A program made the position numbers and the translations under genes. From contig CAUYUJ010011513.1 of assembly GCA_963575745.1 (NCBI GenBank), forward strand, positions 1 through 22,538: a stretch of 22,538 nt of DNA. Direction: 5' to 3'. Below the pieces are notes generated by a model. It ran no database searches. It was not told the DNA's origin and worked only from the letters and a program-made list of their open reading frames with translations. This DNA comes from Prorocentrum cordatum. Its lineage: Eukaryota; Sar; Dinophyceae; Prorocentrales; Prorocentraceae. Of this stretch, positions 1 through 8,027 are shown one piece after another (the first letter of the stretch is position 1; each line of letters opens with the position of its first letter).

Positions 1-560
1 GCTCGAAAAGTGCGCCTCTCTTCCCCCCAATGATCGCCCCCCATTACCCAGACCCCCGACGTCGTGATTTTTGTTGCAACGTCGACCCCCAGAGGTCTGG
101 ACTCCTTCCCCGTGACCGGCTTGTCATCCCGAGTCGTTTTTTGATGGTCTCGAGTCCGGAAATAGCGAAAAACCTCTCGTCGTGATCTTGTCACGACGCG
201 AGGGGGTTTGGGCAATTCGCGCCCACGTTCTGCGGCATGTCTCGCCAGATCGTTTCGTGGGGGTACCCGGGCGCCCGAAAAACCGGTCGAGGTTGCCCAG
301 CGCGAGACGATCGCGACAGCCAGTCCTCGGGGGCCCCACGGGCCTCCACGGTGGCTCGGCTGCACGTGCAAGAGGGGCCCTTCGCCGGAGAGACCTGTGG
401 TGGGTCAAACCCATGTCGGTGATCGTTTTCTCATTCCATGTCGGCCGTAGCCGATTCGCGATGATGCGCCACAAATTGACGCAGACCAAGATCGACGGTC
501 ACCAAGATCGAAACGACGTTTCTGCGTTCAGTCTTGTGGTAATTTTTTGTATTCCTTGTT
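1..560. other. Low-copy GC-rich DNA, no supported gene
   Basis: This stretch is not tandemly repeated. Open frames exist on both strands, but none has recognisable domain content, and long frames are expected by chance at this GC content. It contains one copy of a short dispersed family (about 60-165). The window begins inside this sequence, so its left context is unknown. Confidence 0.6.
60..165 (+). repeat. Dispersed repeat family, copy A
   Basis: This is a diverged copy of a short interspersed family also found at 2064-2250 and 9064-9180 on this strand, and at 3262-3380 and 3431-3606 on the other. Shared landmarks in order are GACGTCGTGATTT, a CCCCAG.GGTCTGGAC-like block, CATCCCGAGTCGTTTTTTGA and GGTCTCGAG. 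No poly-A tail, terminal repeats or target duplication were seen, so the class is unknown. Confidence 0.6.
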
Positions 561-571
561 CCCTACCTAGG
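561..571 (+). repeat. Inverted repeat flanking the 11-bp array, left arm
   Basis: CCCTACCTAGG here is an exact reverse complement of CCTAGGTAGGG at 1310-1320. The two arms bracket the 11-bp minisatellite. A second CCTAG lies just inside each arm (577-581 and about 1294-1299). This could be the terminal repeat of an element that carries the array. The core CCTAGG is itself palindromic, which weakens the case, and no target duplication is evident. Confidence 0.4.
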
Positions 572-679
572 CTCTGCCTAGAGGGTTCTTACTCTCTTAG
601 CTTAAAGGGGCCGGGCAGTGCAAAGCGCCCCGGGCGGTTCCCCCAGTCCCCGCCCCGCGGTTCCCCAGTCCCCTGGGAG

Positions 680-1266
680 TTTTAGCTTTAGCTTTAGTTT
701 TAGCTTTAGCTTAGCTTTAGCTTAGCTTCACCTTAGCTTTAGCTTAGCTTCAGCTTAGCTTTAGCTTAGATTTAGTTTAGCTTTAGCTTAGCGTTAGCTT
801 AGCGTTAGCTTAGCTTTAGCTTAGCTTTAGCTTAGCTTTAGCTTAGCTTTAGCTTAGCTTTAGATTTAGCTTTAGCTTTAGCTTAGTTTTAGCTTAGCTT
901 TAGCTAGGCAGTAGCTTAGCTTTAGCTCAGATTTAGCTCAGCTTTACTTCAACTTTAGCTTAGCTTTAGCTTAGCTTTAGCTTAGCTTTAGCTTAGCTTT
1001 AGCTTAGCTTTAGCTTAGCCTTACCTTAGCTTTAGCTTAGCTTTAGCTTAGGTGTAGCTTACTTTTAGTTCAGATGCAGCTTAGTTTTAGCTCTAGCTTA
1101 GCTTTAGCTTAGCTTCAGCTTAGCTTTAGCTTAGCTGTAGCTTAGCTGTAGCTTAGCTTCAGCTCAGCTTCAGCTTAGCTTCAGCTTAGCTTTAGCTTAG
1201 CTCTAGCTCAGCTTTAGCTTAGCTTTAGCTTTGCTTTAGCTTTGCTTTGGCTTAGCTTTGGCTTAG
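680..1266 (+). repeat. 11-bp minisatellite (TTTAGC plus TTAGC)
   Basis: About 590 bp of an 11-bp unit, AGCTTTAGCTT, which is an alternation of the hexamer TTTAGC and the pentamer TTAGC. The left edge (680-711) consists of the hexamer only, and the right edge decays to TTTGC and TTGGC variants. Sporadic T-to-C and T-to-G changes are spread along it. The unit resembles telomere-type repeats (TTAGG, TTTAGGG) in its TTAG core but lacks the G run, so it is not called telomeric. Confidence 0.95.
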
Positions 1267-1309
1267 CCTTACTGTTACTACTAATGCTGTTTTCCTAGGG
1301 GCTCCAACT

Positions 1310-1320
1310 CCTAGGTAGGG
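1310..1320 (-). repeat. Inverted repeat flanking the 11-bp array, right arm
   Basis: CCTAGGTAGGG is the exact reverse complement of the left arm at 561-571. It lies about 45 bp beyond the decayed right edge of the 11-bp array. Confidence 0.4.
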
Positions 1321-1555
1321 TCGCACTGGGATAATTTTGCCGATCGGCGCGGGCCTTCGTGTCGCCCCCCTCCCCGCACCCCCCCCGATGGAGTAGATCT
1401 TGGCTGTTTGGGGCGCCTTTTGCGAGCAGGTGGAGCCTCCCCCGTAGGACGCACTGCTGCAAACAGTCGCACTAAGCAGAGGTCCGACGCCAGACCCCCT
1501 CCCCTCCCCCCCCCTTCCGCCCACTGTCGAAACGCCGAGGAAGAAAACGCTCACT

Positions 1556-1747
1556 TTGCAAGCCGCTAATGTCGCATCGCATTCGACGATCGCCAAGCCG
1601 CGCACAGCCGAGGGTTGCTCCTTCCGTGTAGCCAGGTGGCGCGAGGAGTTCGTTCCTGACATCTGTCGATGTGCTTTTTACGCGTCCGCGGCCCCAGAGG
1701 TCCCGATCGCTTCCCTGGAGGATAGATATTCGCCCCGGATCCCCTGA
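1556..1747 (+). CDS. Small open frame, unrecognised, possible exon remnant
   Basis: This is an open frame of about 63 codons with mixed, protein-like composition ending at TGA (1745-1747). It includes segments such as VARWREEFVPDICRC and VPIASLEDRYSPRIP. It begins at TTG rather than ATG, and an AG lies just upstream of the mixed-composition part, so an internal or terminal exon is as likely as a free-standing gene. The opposite strand is also open over most of it. I do not recognise a family. Chance occurrence in GC-rich DNA is a real alternative. Confidence 0.12.
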   Translation: MQAANVASHSTIAKPRTAEGCSFRVARWREEFVPDICRCAFYASAAPEVPIASLEDRYSPRIP

Positions 1748-2063
1748 CTTCGGATCCGCCGTAGTTTGGCGGATTTTCCGACTCAAGATTGTGTCGGAAA
1801 TGCGGCCCAAGCCATGCGAAAAAGTAGGGCGGACATTTCCGCTTCAGAAACCAGGGGGCGGATACGTATGGCGGAAATAGCGACGGCATAGGGCGGAGAT
1901 CGACATCGGAGGAGCCTGAAACGTAAAGCGGGAATTCCCGCCTTGCTCGCGAAGTCGCCCACAGTACGGCGGATCCGACGACATGGCGGATACATCCTTG
2001 ACGGCCCTGGGGTCCGAAAGCAGCCCCCGAGGGCCAGGATCATGGAGAAGCCCGCCGGCCGAG

Positions 2064-2250
2064 GACATCACATCGTCCCAGACATGCGATGTCTTGATGT
2101 TTCCCATGCGGGGCCCCTGGAAGTCCCGACCCTTTCCCAGGGACCAGTTGTGCATCCTGAGTCGTTTCTTGACGGTCCCGAGGCCTGGCGAGGGCCCCCC
2201 GAGGCCGACAACGGCAAGAAACCGCCCGTCCTGACCTTTGTTGCACGACG
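2064..2250 (+). repeat. Dispersed repeat family, copy B
   Basis: This is the longest forward copy. Its reverse complement aligns along its full length with 3431-3606 at roughly three quarters identity by eye. Shared blocks are CAGGACGG, TCGGCCTCGG.GGGCCCTCGCC, GGGTCGGGACTTCCAGGG and a terminal TCGCA.GT.TGGG. Because both copies preserve similar translations (for example GLGGPSPGL and KGRDFQGPR on the minus strand of this copy), a decayed coding origin is possible, but synonymous conservation was not measured. Confidence 0.75.
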
Positions 2251-2640
2251 CGATCATGTCTGGGGTCGGAGATCTGTGACTGGAGCTGGTGGGAGGGGGC
2301 ACCCCGGGGCCTCAGCTGCCCTGATACGCCCGTTCTGGAACGCAAAACGTACCGTGCTCAAATCGTCCGGGTCAATACGTTGCGTGTTGGTTCCACGTGT
2401 TGGCCCACGTTTTGGCAAGCGTATCGCGTCAGACCTACGTGTTCCGTCTACGTGTTGAGTTCCCGATCAATGCCCTGAGGTCCGACGTCGTGAAAAAACT
2501 GCAACGTCACAAAAAAAGCACGCCCGGAGCCCCAGACCCCATCTCTCTGCGTCGTTTTCCGAGCCGGATCGATCTGTGAGGGCCCCGGGGCCCCGGGGCC
2601 CGAATTGAACCGCAAGCGCCGATTGTGAACAACTTGCACC
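2251..2640. other. Low-copy GC-rich DNA
   Basis: No gene supported. ACGTGTT recurs several times between 2380 and 2460. A weak, heavily diverged relative of the dispersed family may lie at about 2480-2580 (CGACGTCGTGAAAAAACTG). A run of alternating GGCCCC blocks at 2581-2602 is self-complementary. Confidence 0.4.
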
Positions 2641-2658
2641 GCCAGGATCTCAGCGTAC

Positions 2659-2880
2659 GTGTTGCGTGCTGCGTGCCGGGGCGCCTCGGGGCAAGGCCCG
2701 CCAGGGGCCGAGGTCGCGCCTCGAGATGCGGCCTCGGCCTGCGCGGCCGATGCCCCCCGAGAGAGCCCCCCCGAGGCCGTGGGCGGTCTGGCGCGGGTGC
2801 TGGCCAGCGGCAGGGTCGGCGAGGTGCTCGTGCACGACCAGGGCGACCCAGGCCTCGCCTACAAGGCTCGGGCGCTGACA
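2659..2880 (+). CDS. Protein-like open frame ending at a CA microsatellite
   Basis: This GC-rich frame, read forward, has an exon-like stretch in its second half (for example VGGLARVLASGRVGEVLVHD followed by a DPGLAYKARA segment) and then runs straight into the CA tract. The minus strand is also open here. The right edge matches the shared junction GCGCTGACATCACAC seen at other CA tracts, and the preceding bases GCCTCGCCTACAAGGCTCGG recur with one change at 3371-3390. That suggests a copied module. No family is recognised. It may be an exon fragment or simply GC-rich noise. Confidence 0.15.
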
Positions 2881-2909
2881 TCACACACGCACACGCACAC
2901 ATACACACA

Positions 2910-2945
<36 letters not shown>

Positions 2946-3197
2946 CACAAACCAACACACACAACACACCACCAACACACACGCACACAACACACGCACA
3001 CACACACACACACACAAAACACACACACACAGGACAAAAACACAACAGAACACACACACACAAACACACACACACAACACACACACGCACGCACGCAACA
3101 CACACACACACACCACACACACACACACACACACGCAAACACACCACACGACACACACACGCGCACGCACGCACGCACGCACGCACGGACGCACGAA

Positions 3198-3228
<31 letters not shown>
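2880..3228. repeat. Large CA/CACG microsatellite
   Basis: About 350 bp of interrupted (CA)n with GCAC stretches near 2910-2945 and 3160-3190, and with AACACA interruptions. It ends with about 27 bp of uninterrupted CA. It is read as His-Thr or Cys-Val dipeptides in open frames, which are artefacts. Confidence 0.98.
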
Positions 3229-3261
3229 TGATCTCCCACGATATGATGTTTTCAAGCCGTA

Positions 3262-3380
3262 CGTTTTGCCTTGATTTCGGCCTCTGGGGGCCCGTCATCG
3301 GGCCTTGGGACCATCATAAGCGGATCTGGCACGAAAAAATATTGCAGGGGAGGGGTCGGGAGCTCTGGGGGCCTCGCCTG
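3262..3380 (-). repeat. Dispersed repeat family, copy C
   Basis: It lies between two CA tracts and is oriented like copy D and opposite to copies A, B and E. It matches copy D at TTCGGCCTC.G.GGGCCC, GGGACCATCAT.A.CGG and GAGGGGTCGGGA, and is shorter and more diverged. Confidence 0.6.
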
Positions 3381-3395
3381 CAAGGCTCGGGCGCA

Positions 3396-3424
3396 GACAT
3401 ACACAAGCACACACACACACACAT
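3396..3424. repeat. Short CA microsatellite
   Basis: A CA tract preceded by GCGCAGACATACACAAG, a variant of the junction sequence that precedes the other CA tracts. Confidence 0.9.
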
Positions 3425-3430
3425 AATTGC

Positions 3431-3606
3431 GTCGTGAAAAATATCAGGACGGAAGGTTTTGGGCCGCGTTCGGCCTCGGAGGGCCCTCGCCGGGCCTCTG
3501 GGCCGCCAAAGAACGGCTCGGGACGAAAAACCGGTCCCGAGGGAAGGGTCGGGACTTCCAGGGACCCCGTATTGAGCAAATCAGGACGTCGCACGTTTGG
3601 GCTACA
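3431..3606 (-). repeat. Dispersed repeat family, copy D
   Basis: This is the best-matching partner of copy B, in opposite orientation. Conserved blocks include CAGGACGG, GGGCCCTCGCCGGGCCTC, AACGGCTCGGGA and GGGTCGGGACTTCCAGGG. It begins just after one CA tract and ends just before another. Confidence 0.75.
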
Positions 3607-3608
3607 TG

Positions 3609-3632
3609 GCTACATCACACACACACACACAC
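3609..3632. repeat. Short CA microsatellite
   Basis: A (CA) tract preceded by CTACATCACAC. Read on the minus strand it starts GTGTGTG and ends GATGTAG. Confidence 0.9.
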
Positions 3633-3947
3633 TTTGGCTTTGCGGCCCTGCGCTGACATCACACACACACACTCTTTTCCGTCGCGGCGCGGCAGGGGCG
3701 ATCCGCTCGCGCGCTCCAGCAGCTGTGGCGAAGCAAACTCATCGTCCGGCTGCAAGAGGAAGAGACGGGGCAGGGGACGGCCGTGCACGAAGGTCTTCGG
3801 CATGAGTGACCGGTGCGGCTGGCCGTTGCTGAGGCGTCGTGGCAGTAGACGTGGCGCTGACATCACACACACAAGCGTGCAGCACCACTCACAGACCAGG
3901 ACTCCGACTACAAGGGTTCCATCCCCTTCCCTCTCCATCTCCCACGC
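3615..3947 (-). CDS. Minus-strand protein-like open frame interrupted by TG tracts
   Basis: On the minus strand this segment stays open from an AG-bounded left edge (acceptor-like ACAAAAAACAG next to 3947) to 3615. Its first ATG is at 3936-3938. Its composition is ordinary rather than repetitive in the middle: recognisable stretches are LMPKTFVHGRPLPRLFLLQP and DDEFASPQLLERASG (about 3690-3800). It is interrupted at 3854-3873 and 3650-3672 by TG tracts that begin GT and end ATGTCAG. No family is recognised. If the TG tracts are spliced out, this would be two or three small exons of one gene. If not, it is an exon-like relic. The start is unknown. Confidence 0.2.
   Translation of the reverse strand, partial: AWEMEREGDGTLVVGVLVCEWCCTLVCVMSAPRLLPRRLSNGQPHRSLMPKTFVHGRPLPRLFLLQPDDEFASPQLLERASGSPLPRRDGKECVCVMSAQGRKAKVCVCV
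3650..3674. repeat. Short CA microsatellite with junction motif
   Basis: GCGCTGACATCACACAC is followed by CA repeats. On the minus strand the tract reads as GTGTG...ATGTCAG, followed by CGC. Confidence 0.9.
3854..3873. repeat. Short CA microsatellite with junction motif
   Basis: GCGCTGACATCACACACACA is the same junction as at 2872 and 3650. On the minus strand it is a 16-nt GT...AG segment. Confidence 0.85.
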
Positions 3948-3971
3948 CTGTTTTTTGTAACAATATGCCCT

Positions 3972-4185
3972 TCAGCACACAGGCGTGTGAGCGACGCAAC
4001 AGAATGGGGTCGTCTGCGCCGACATTGGCGCGTAAGCTGCCCGCGAAAAGTCGCGTAAGCGCCCTAGACTCCAGCGCAGCGTGCCGCGCTGGCGGCCCGC
4101 GTAAGCCGCCGCGGAATGTCCCTTCGCCATCTCGCGTAATATCCGTTTTTGATCGTCGCCCATGTCTTTCCACAGGCGACACTGT
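3972..4185 (-). CDS. Minus-strand exon-like open frame, unrecognised
   Basis: Read on the minus strand, this frame begins just after an acceptor-like CATCTACAG (next to 4185) and ends at TGA (3972-3974). It has protein-like composition: WKDMGDDQKRILREMAKG, then SLGRLRDFSRAAYAPMS, then a short Cys-containing tail. A 33-nt segment at 3948-3980 starts GTGTGC and ends ACAG. Removing it would skip the TGA and join this frame in phase to the open frame at 3615-3947. That makes a multi-exon minus-strand gene conceivable, but the evidence is only composition and frame. The repeated GCTTACGCG within it hints at local duplication. No family is recognised. Confidence 0.2.
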
Positions 4186-4213
4186 AGATGTATGGGCGCT
4201 GCCCGAAATGTCG
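4161..4213 (+). repeat. Diverged direct repeat, copy 1
   Basis: About 53 bp repeated at 4439-4490. The shared core is AGATGTATGGGCGCTG.CCG followed by AAATG.CG. The spacing between copies is about 278 bp. Confidence 0.8.
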
Positions 4214-4234
4214 CATGCATGCAGAGCCGCCTAC

Positions 4235-4440
4235 GATCCGATTCGATGCGATTCGATTCTCTGTCTGGGGTCGCGATTCCACTTCGATGCGATCCGGCTT
4301 CATTCACTGGCATCGGCCAGGGCCAGCCGGAAGCGGGGCGCGGCGATTCGATACCGATCCGATTCGGGACAATTCGCTGGCGATTCGGTCCGCTCTCGAC
4401 CCGATCCGATCTCGCGACCCGATCCAGCGCAGACCTGGCA
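4235..4440. repeat. Degenerate GATTCG/GATCCG repeat zone
   Basis: GATTCGAT, GATCCGAT and close variants recur irregularly. It resembles a heavily decayed short-period tandem repeat. There is no strict period. Confidence 0.5.
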
Positions 4441-4490
4441 TGCCTTCCACGCGCGACCGTGCAGATGTATGGGCGCTGGCCGAAATGCCG
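4439..4490 (+). repeat. Diverged direct repeat, copy 2
   Basis: Partner of 4161-4213, with AGATGTATGGGCGCTGGCCG intact. Confidence 0.8.
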
Positions 4491-4682
4491 ACCGACGGGA
4501 GCCACACAGGGCAGCGCCGTGGTCGGCGATTCTGGGGGAGCACGCGCCACGTTTTGGCTGGAGCTGGGCCGGCCCCCTCCAAGGGGGCCCCGAACCCTCG
4601 CGCTCCACGCGCTCGCCCCTGCGCACCGCGCCGACGTCGAGAGCTTTATGCCCTTCGGGCATCTATCCATCGACAGGCGAAG

Positions 4683-5092
4683 GGGTGAGATCGCAGTGGA
4701 ACGATCATGAGATCTGTTGCGGGATCGAGAGCTTGATCTACGTGAGATCGATTGAAGGAGACGTTGGTTCCCCCTCCCCCCAAAAAAGACTCCGTGTCAT
4801 TCGAAGGATGGTCGGAAAAGTAAGCAAGTAAGTAAATCAATAGAGGCATGGGGGGAGATCGCAGTGGAACGGAGAGCCCCCCACCAGGAGATCGGTTTCG
4901 GTTTCGTGCTCCTGTCGTGCGTGCGGGGGAGGCGAAGCTGCGTGGGCGCGCGACAGGAGTGATGCTGCCGTGGCTAGGGACCGCGGAGCCGTTTGTGGGA
5001 TCGATTGTGAGATCGATCGCGAGATTTGTTGCAAGATCGGTAATGAGATACATTGTGAGATCGATAGTGAGATCTGTTGCAGGATCGAGAGT
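4683..5092 (+). repeat. Composite repeat unit 1 (forward)
   Basis: The order is: a short GAGATC segment; a leader from about 4733 (GACGTTGGTTCCCCCTCCCC, then GGATGGTCGGAAAAGTAAGC); a purine-rich block with GTGGAACGGAGAGCCCCCCA; and a highly conserved core at about 4917-4990 (GGCGAAGCTGCGTGGGCGCG, GACAGGAGTGATG, GTGGCTAGGGACC). It closes with about 100 bp of 12-bp GAGATCGAT repeats. It lacks the G-rich 22-bp array found in unit 2. Confidence 0.85.
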
Positions 5093-5390
5093 TTGATCTA
5101 TGTGAGATCGATTGAAGGAGACGTTGGTTCCCCCTCCCCCCCAGAAAACTCCATGTCACCCGAAGGATGGTCGAATAGGTAAGCAAGTAGTTAAGTGAAT
5201 CAATGAAGGTGAGGGGGGGAGATCGCAATGAAATGGTGAGCCCCCCACCTGGAAATCGGCTCCGGTTTCGTGTTGGTGTCATGCGTGCGGGCGAGGCGAA
5301 GCTGCGTGGGCGCGCGACAGGAGTGATGCCGCCGTGGCTAGGGACCCCGGAGCCGCTTGACTGCCCCGCCCCCCTGGTGCGCGGTGGCCT
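5093..5390 (+). repeat. Composite repeat unit 2 leader and core (forward)
   Basis: This is a near copy of the unit 1 leader. It includes GACGTTGGTTCCCCCTCCCC, a GGTAAGCAAGTAG segment, the purine-rich block and the conserved core (5280-5357). It is followed directly by the 22-bp G-rich array. Confidence 0.9.
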
Positions 5391-5516
5391 GGGGTGCCCC
5401 GCCGGTGGTGCGGGGTTGCCCCGTCGGTGGTGCGGGGGTGTCCCGCTGGTGGTGCGGGGGTGCTCCGTCGGTGGTGCGGGGGTGCCCCGTCGGTGGCGGG
5501 GGTTGCCCAATCGGTG
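5391..5516 (+). repeat. 22-bp G-rich minisatellite (forward)
   Basis: Five to six copies at an exact 22-bp spacing: the GGTGG cores start near 5402, 5424, 5446, 5468 and 5490. Each copy holds GTGCGGGGGTGCCCCG-like sequence with several G runs, so G-quadruplex potential is high on this strand. Inverted copies lie at 6497-6640 and 8030-8155. Confidence 0.92.
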
Positions 5517-5756
5517 AGATCGATAGTGAGATCGACAGTGAGATCGATAGTGAGGTCAATTGTGAGCTCTATCTTGAGATCGATTGGGTGAGATTTCTTG
5601 TGAGATCGATCGCGAGATCGCTTGTGAGACCGATTGCGAATTCAGTTGTCAAATGGATAGTGAGGTCGATTGCGAGATCGATAGTGAGATCTGTTATGAT
5701 ATCGATTGAGAGGTCGATTGTGAAATCGATAGTGAGACCTGTTGTGAGATCGAGAG
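5516..5756 (+). repeat. 12-bp GAGATCGAT minisatellite (forward)
   Basis: Units of about 12 bp, GTGAGATCGATA or GTGAGATCGATT. Each contains the palindrome ATCGAT. The period is four codons, so the array reads as IVRS or IDSE peptide repeats, which is an artefact. Confidence 0.95.
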
Positions 5757-5847
5757 CTTGATCGTCGTGAGATCGATTGGATAAGACGTTGGTTCCCCCT
5801 CCCCCCCGCCCCAACCTCCATACAATCCGAAGGGTGGTCGCATAGTA
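5757..5847 (+). repeat. Composite unit 3, truncated leader (forward)
   Basis: It repeats the unit leader (GACGTTGGTTCCCCCTCCCC, then CCGAAGGGTGGTCGCATAG) and stops abruptly where units 1 and 2 continue into GTAAGC. The next base pairs belong to repeats of opposite polarity, so this is a breakpoint. Confidence 0.85.
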
Positions 5848-6496
5848 ATCGATATCTCGATCGATCTCTAAACAGATCTCACGATCGATCTCACTATCGA
5901 TTTGACCATCGAACTTACTATCGATCTCACAAGCGATCTCACGATCGATCCCACAACAAGTCTCACCATCGATTTCCCAATCGATCTCACCATCAATCTG
6001 ACAATCGACATCACTATCGATCTCGCATTTGGACCCATTATCGCTCTCACAAGATTTCCTACTATCGATCTCACTCTCGATCTCACAATCCTTCGCACCA
6101 TCGATTTCACGATCGGTCTCACAATCGATCTCTCAATCGATCTCACAACCGATCTCACTGTCGATCCCACTGCAGATCTGACGAGCGATCTCACGATCGA
6201 TCTCACAACAGATCTCATTATCGATCTCACAACAGATCTCATTATCCATCTCACAACAGACCTACTACCGATCTCAGAATCGATCTCACTTTCGATCTCC
6301 CAATCGATCTCACCATCGATCTGACAAGCGAACCATTATCGACCTCACATTATCGCAACAGTTCTAACGATCGATCGACTCACTATCGACCTCGCAATAA
6401 CGATCGATCTCACAATCGATCTCATCATCGATCTCACTATCGATCTCACAACAGTTCTCACTATCGATTTCTTAACCGATCTCACAATCAATCTCA
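5848..6496 (-). repeat. 12-bp minisatellite, inverted
   Basis: About 650 bp of the same 12-bp family in reverse orientation (ATCGATCTCAC). Variant units such as TCGCATTTGGACCC (near 6028) mark a higher-order pattern also seen near 7296 and 7762. Confidence 0.95.
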
Positions 6497-6640
6497 CTAT
6501 CGCCCCACCGACGGGGCACCCCCGCCAACGACGGGGCACCCCCGCACCACCAACGGGGCACCTCCGCACCACCGGCGGGGCATCCCCGCACCACCGACGC
6601 GGCACCCCCGCGCCACCGGCGGAACACCCCAGGCCACCGT
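6497..6640 (-). repeat. 22-bp G-rich minisatellite, inverted
   Basis: This is the reverse complement of the array at 5391-5516, as seen in CACCGACGGGGCACCCCCGC and variants. It immediately precedes the inverted conserved core. Confidence 0.92.
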
Positions 6641-6649
6641 GCGCCAAGG

Positions 6650-6907
6650 GGGCGGGCCGGTCAGACGGCTCCACGGTCCCTAGCCACGACGGCATCACTC
6701 CTGTCGCGCGCCCACGCAGCTTCGCCTCGCCCGCACGCACGACCCAAACACGAAACCGGAGCCGATTTCCCAGTGGGGGGCTCTCCGTTTCACTGCGATC
6801 TCCCCCCTCGTTTTTATTGGTTTACTTACTTGCTTACCTAGGGAACCAAGTCTCATTCAATCGATCTCACATAGATCAAACTCGCGATCCCGCAACAGAT
6901 CTCATTA
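6650..6907 (-). repeat. Composite unit leader and core, inverted
   Basis: It contains the reverse complement of the conserved core (6665-6745), the purine block and GTTTACTTACTTGCTTACCT. Compared with units 1 and 2, about 45 bp are missing between the GGTAAGC segment and the GGTTCCC segment. It ends in 12-bp repeats that are interrupted by the MITE. Confidence 0.88.
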
Positions 6908-7100
6908 TTCGGGGGCGGCAAAGAGGGGGGTGATGACTAGGGGGGTGGATATCATGGCGGGGGCCATGGTATCTCCCCAGATTTCATGGCGCGTCTTCTT
7001 ATTTCAATACGTCCAGGGCCCCACCCTGGGCCGCGCACATGCCGCCGGCCGTGATTTGCGCCCCCCCCTCTTGGATGTCCCCCTCTTGGCCGCTCCCGAA
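6908..7100. mobile_element. 193-bp MITE with TTA target duplication
   Basis: A unique 193-bp insert inside the 12-bp array. Its ends are inverted repeats of about 23 bp: the left end begins TTCGGGGGCGGCAAAGAGGG, and the right end (7078-7100) is its reverse complement with about three mismatches. TTA flanks both sides (6905-6907 and 7101-7103). Removing the element and one TTA restores AGATCTCATTATCGATCT, which is present intact at 6210-6227. The 3-bp TTA/TAA duplication is typical of PIF/Harbinger (Tourist-like) MITEs, and that class is inferred from it. The interior has small hairpins (near 6948-6973 and CCAGGGCCCCACCCTGG near 7014) and no transposase. Confidence 0.85.
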
Positions 7101-8027
7101 TTATCGATCTCACAATCGATCTCATTATCGATCTTGCAACAGATCTCACGACCGATATCACAATCGATCTCACTGTCGATTCGACGATGGAACTCATTCT
7201 CGATCTCACAAGCGATCTCACAATCGATCTCACAACAAGTCTCACCATCGATCTCACCATCGATCTGGCAATCGAACTCACTAGCAATCTCACCTTTGGA
7301 TTCACTTTCGATCTCACGACAGTTATCACTATCGATTCCACTACCGATCTCGCAGTCGATATCATCATCGATCGCACGATCGGTCTCACAGTTGATCTCA
7401 CAATCGATATCACTATCGATCTCAGTTTCGATCTTACTGTCAATCCCGCCATAGAACTCACGAACGATCTCACGATCGATCTCACAACGAATCTCACGAT
7501 CAATATTACAACATATCACACTATCGATCTCGCAACAGATCCCACTATCGATCTCACAATCGATTACACTATCCATCTCACTATCGATCTCACAACAGAT
7601 CTCACCATCGATCACCCAACTATCTTACTATCGATTGGACAATGGAACCCACGATCCATATTACAAGCGATCTCACGATCGACCTCACAACAGATATAAC
7701 TACCGATCTTCCGATCGATCTCACCATTGATCTGACAATCGAACACATTATCGATCTCACATCCGGACTCACGATCGATCTCACAACAGTTCTCATCATC
7801 AATATCACGAGCGATCTCGCGATCGATCGATCTCACGACCGGTTTCACCGTCGATTTCACCACCGATTTAAAGATCGATCGCAGTACCGATCCCACAGTC
7901 GATCATTTTATCGGTCTCACGAGCGATCTCACCATCAATCTCACAGCAGATCCCACGACCGATCTCACAACAGATCTCACTATCGATCTCACTGTCGATC
8001 TCACTATAAATCTCATTATCGCGCCAC
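7101..8027 (-). repeat. 12-bp minisatellite, inverted, second block
   Basis: About 925 bp of ATCGATCTCAC-type units. Ordered variants (ACAAGCGATCTCAC, CAACAAGTCTCACC, CTGGCAATCGA, CTTTGGATTC) repeat the order seen at 5918-6060 and again, changed, at 7640-7800. That indicates higher-order duplication. Confidence 0.95.

Larger units (their letters stand above)
1267..2063. other. Low-copy DNA with C-tracts and a GGCGGA motif cluster
   Basis: No confident gene. C-rich tracts at 1363-1388 and about 1497-1517 could form G-quadruplexes on the minus strand. Between about 1755 and 2000 the hexamer GGCGGA or its complement TCCGCC recurs, often next to GGAAAT or ATTTCC, including the local palindrome GCGGGAATTCCCGC near 1930. 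This may be decayed tandem sequence or a binding-site cluster. One short protein-like frame lies at 1556-1747. Confidence 0.5.

Noticed and set aside
680-1266. Telomere or interstitial telomeric repeat
   Set aside because: The unit TTTAGC/TTAGC lacks the G run of known telomere repeats, and the array is internal and not at a sequence end.
2880-3228. His-Thr or Cys-Val repeat proteins
   Set aside because: Direct translation of the CA microsatellite.
5868-8020. Arg-Ser-rich frames resembling SR splicing proteins
   Set aside because: They come from the 12-bp GAGATCGAT repeat (four codons) and appear in several frames on both strands.
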